From contig CAWIZE010000002.1 of the NCBI GenBank assembly GCA_963840545.1, positions 1 to 64,000 on the forward strand: a stretch of DNA of 64,000 nucleotides, read 5' to 3'. A model generated the notes under the pieces. The model saw only the letters and a list, made by a program, of their open reading frames with translations, was not told where the DNA came from and did no database searches. Source of the stretch: JAKAWQ01 sp963840545. Lineage in GTDB: Bacteria; Pseudomonadota; Alphaproteobacteria; Acetobacterales; Acetobacteraceae. This document shows, in pieces, positions 62,013 to 64,000 of the stretch (its first letter is position 1; every line of letters begins with the position of its first letter). The translations under genes were made by a program, and so were the position numbers.

Positions 62013-63031
62013 TGCTGCGCGTCGGCTGGATCGGGTGCGGCACCCATGCCTCCGAGATGCTGCTGCCGCAGCTCACCCGTTTCCCGATCCGTCTCGCGGC
62101 CGTGTGCGACACCGATCCCGCCCGCGCCGCCGAGGCCGCGCGGCGCTTCGGCGCCGGCGCCTCCTTCACCGATGCGGCGGCGATGCTGGCCGAGGTCCCG
62201 CTCGACGTGCTCGGCATGGCGGTCGGCCCGGCGCAGCATCAGGTGCTCGCCGAGGCAGCACTCGGGCGCGGGCTTGCCGTCTTCGTCGAGAAGCCGCCGG
62301 CCCCCACCGCCGCCGGCGCCCAGCGGGTGGCGGCCGCCGCGGCCGCGGCCGGGCGGCCCTGCATCGTCGGCTTCATGAAGCGGTATTCCACCGCCAACCG
62401 GATCGCCGCCAACGTCCTGCGCGGCGCGGAGTTCGGAGCCGCCGCAAGCCTGCTCGGCGAATACATGACCGCGCCCACCTATTTCGCGCGCGATCCGGAC
62501 TATGACGGCTTCTTCCTCCATCACGCCGTGCACGCGATGGACCTCGTTCCGTGGCTGATGGGCGAGCAGGTGTCCTCGGTCCAGGCGCGGAGCTTTTCCC
62601 TCGCCCCCGGCAAGCTCGCGCTCCATGTCGGATTCGGCTTTCCCTCGGGCGCGCTCGGCACCGTGGTGATGGGCACGCACCAGTCGCGCGGCACGCCGAT
62701 GGAGTTCTGGCAGGTGATGGGCGATCACCGCCGCGTCGAGATCCGCAACGTCCACAGCGTCCGCTATGACCGCGCGCCACCCTTCAAGGCGGACGATCCC
62801 GGAGCGACCCTCGATCCACAAGCCGACACGCTTTTGTGGGAACCCAATCTCACCGCGGCCGCCAACGAGGACCACAAGGGCTACCATGCGCTGCTCGCCG
62901 CCTTCCTCGCCGCCGCGCGCGGCGAGCTCTCGGACGCGCCGACCATCGCGGACGGCGTCAGCGCGATGCGCCTGCTCGAGGCGATGCGGCGCTCGATGAT
63001 CTCCGGCAAGCCCGAGACGCCGGACGCATAG
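62012..63031 (+). CDS. Gfo/Idh/MocA family oxidoreductase
   Basis: A 339-residue NAD(P)-dependent sugar oxidoreductase: MLRVGWIGCGTHASEMLLPQ (Rossmann), VFVEKPPAPTAAGAQ (the EKP motif with catalytic Lys), and a C-terminal substrate domain with GFMKRYSTANRIAA, HHAVHAMDLVPWLMG and HQSRGTPMEF. It oxidises a sugar or polyol. With the ABC genes and epimerase before it, this makes a complete uptake-and-conversion operon under the GntR regulator. Confidence 0.88.
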   Translation: MLRVGWIGCGTHASEMLLPQLTRFPIRLAAVCDTDPARAAEAARRFGAGASFTDAAAMLAEVPLDVLGMAVGPAQHQVLAEAALGRGLAVFVEKPPAPTAAGAQRVAAAAAAAGRPCIVGFMKRYSTANRIAANVLRGAEFGAAASLLGEYMTAPTYFARDPDYDGFFLHHAVHAMDLVPWLMGEQVSSVQARSFSLAPGKLALHVGFGFPSGALGTVVMGTHQSRGTPMEFWQVMGDHRRVEIRNVHSVRYDRAPPFKADDPGATLDPQADTLLWEPNLTAAANEDHKGYHALLAAFLAAARGELSDAPTIADGVSAMRLLEAMRRSMISGKPETPDA

Positions 63032-63094
63032 GCCATGGGCCCCTTGCGCGGACCCTGCGGCATGGCATGGTCCGCCCGCCAATAGGAGTCGCCC

Positions 63095-63757
63095 ATGCCC
63101 GAAGGCCGTCTTCTGATCGGAACCCGCCGCCATTCCTCCTGGAGCCTGCGCGGCTGGCTCGCCGTGCGCATGGCCGCCCTCGATGTCACGGACGAGGTGA
63201 TCGTGCTTGCCGGCGGCAGCACGCCCGAGGTCAAGGCGCGCTCGCCCTCCGGCTTCGTTCCTTATCTCGAGCACCGCGGCGCCGCCGTTTGGGAGAGCCT
63301 CGCCATCTGCGAATACTGTGCCGAGCTTTTCCCCGCGCTCTGGCCGTCCGACCGCGCCGCGCGCGCCCATGCCCGCGCGATCGCGGCCGAGATGCATGCG
63401 GGCTTCGCCGCACTCCGCCAGGCGATGCCGATGAACCTCGATCGCCGCTTTCCCGGCCGCGGCCGCACACCCGGCGCACTCGTGGACATCGCCCGCATCG
63501 AAAGAATCTGGCACGAGACCCGCGCCCGCTTCGGCGCCTCCGGCCCCTATCTCTTCGGTGCGAATTTCACCGCGGCGGACGCGATGCATGCGCCGCTCGC
63601 CACCCGCTTCCTCACCTACGAGCCCGAGATCGCCCCCGCCACGCGCGCCTATTGCGACGCGGTCCGCGCCCATCCGCTCGTCGCCGCCTGGTACGAGGAG
63701 GCCGCGCGGGAGCCCGAGGCCTGGCGCATCGCCCGCCACGAGGCGGAGCTCGCATGA
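63095..63757 (+). CDS. Glutathione S-transferase family protein
   Basis: A 220-residue protein: MPEGRLLIGTRRHSSWSLRG (N-terminal thioredoxin-like, with SSWSLR as the active-site loop), FVPYLEHRGAAVWESLAICE (the cis-Pro and ESxxI glutathione-binding motif) and a helical C-terminal domain (MHAGFAALRQAMPMNLDRRF). The zeta/maleylacetoacetate-isomerase-like type is possible. Its stop overlaps the next start (ATGA). Confidence 0.87.
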   Translation: MPEGRLLIGTRRHSSWSLRGWLAVRMAALDVTDEVIVLAGGSTPEVKARSPSGFVPYLEHRGAAVWESLAICEYCAELFPALWPSDRAARAHARAIAAEMHAGFAALRQAMPMNLDRRFPGRGRTPGALVDIARIERIWHETRARFGASGPYLFGANFTAADAMHAPLATRFLTYEPEIAPATRAYCDAVRAHPLVAAWYEEAAREPEAWRIARHEAELA

Positions 63758-64000
63758 ACACCGCCCGATCGCTCGACCATGTCGGCATCGCCGGTCCGGA
63801 CCTCGCCGCCCTCGCGAGCGCGTTCGAGCGCCTCGGCTTCGCGCTCACCCCGCTCGCGCGGCATTCCGGCCGCCGCACCCCGGAAGGCCCCGTCGTTCCC
63901 TTCGGCACCGGCAACCGCTGCGCGATGCTGCGCGCGGGCTATCTCGAGCTGATCGCCATCGTCGATCCGCATTCTTTCACCAATTCGCTCGAGTTCTCGC
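63754..64000 (+). CDS. VOC/glyoxalase-like domain protein, 3' truncated by window edge
   Basis: The first 82 residues only: MNTARSLDHVGIAGPDLAAL, then FGTGNRCAMLRAGYLELIAI. The HVGIAG and YLELIAI strands are typical of the vicinal oxygen chelate fold, glyoxalase-like family. The His in LDHVG and Glu in LELI would be metal ligands. The rest lies beyond the window. Confidence 0.78.
   Translation, partial: MNTARSLDHVGIAGPDLAALASAFERLGFALTPLARHSGRRTPEGPVVPFGTGNRCAMLRAGYLELIAIVDPHSFTNSLEFS

Overview
The window joins two kinds of DNA. Bases 1 to about 42,476 are an integrated mobile island, moderately GC-rich with AT-rich patches. Bases from about 44,900 to 64,000 are very GC-rich chromosome with housekeeping genes (xseA, purD, tRNA-Trp, secE, nusG, a Tad-pilus cluster and a sugar ABC operon). 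Codon use, the tightly overlapping genes and the gene families suggest an alphaproteobacterium, plausibly Rhodospirillales/Acetobacteraceae. That assignment is an inference; the window has no rRNA or taxonomic marker that settles it.

Island, left to right: a tyrosine integrase cut by the window edge; a hipBA toxin-antitoxin module between two ~80-bp direct repeats; a VirD4/TraG coupling protein (frameshifted); a Fic protein with a small partner; a tandem array of about 16 DNA hairpins beside mobC and a relaxase; a DUF2958 gene; a serine resolvase gene split by two nested insertion sequences (IS5-type, then IS1380-type); a 1,638-residue surface fibre ending in a self-cleaving S74 chaperone domain; an SMC-like ATPase with a CxxC hook; a five-gene operon (RHH regulator, type III-like Mod, DUF262/GmrSD, Res, RmuC); ArdC antirestriction; a lipoprotein pair; a three-gene cluster of unknown function; TumE/TumA and AbiEi/AbiEii modules. 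A 55-nt 3' fragment of an initiator tRNA-Met at 42,422-42,476 is the likely attachment site closing the island. Relaxase and coupling protein are present but no mating-channel genes are visible, so the island looks mobilizable, unless the transfer genes lie left of the window.

Between attachment site and chromosome (42.5-44.9 kb) is a scrap zone with IS256 and IS3 remnants around a family 25 glycosyltransferase gene.

The most novel-looking signal is a leader element seen four times in the island (3555, 6996, 12385, 37614). Each copy has a helix closed by GCGTCA/TGACGC, ends in an invariant TGACGCCGCG, and lies 67-70 nt before the start codon of a different small gene. In three copies the inner helix keeps pairing while its sequence changes, as expected of a structured RNA.

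Five genes (virD4, mod, the DUF262 gene, the IS1380 transposase and one amidohydrolase) each carry a single one-base indel, and an MFS gene lacks a stop codon. Some of these may be assembly errors rather than real pseudogenes, so gene-loss conclusions should be checked against reads.
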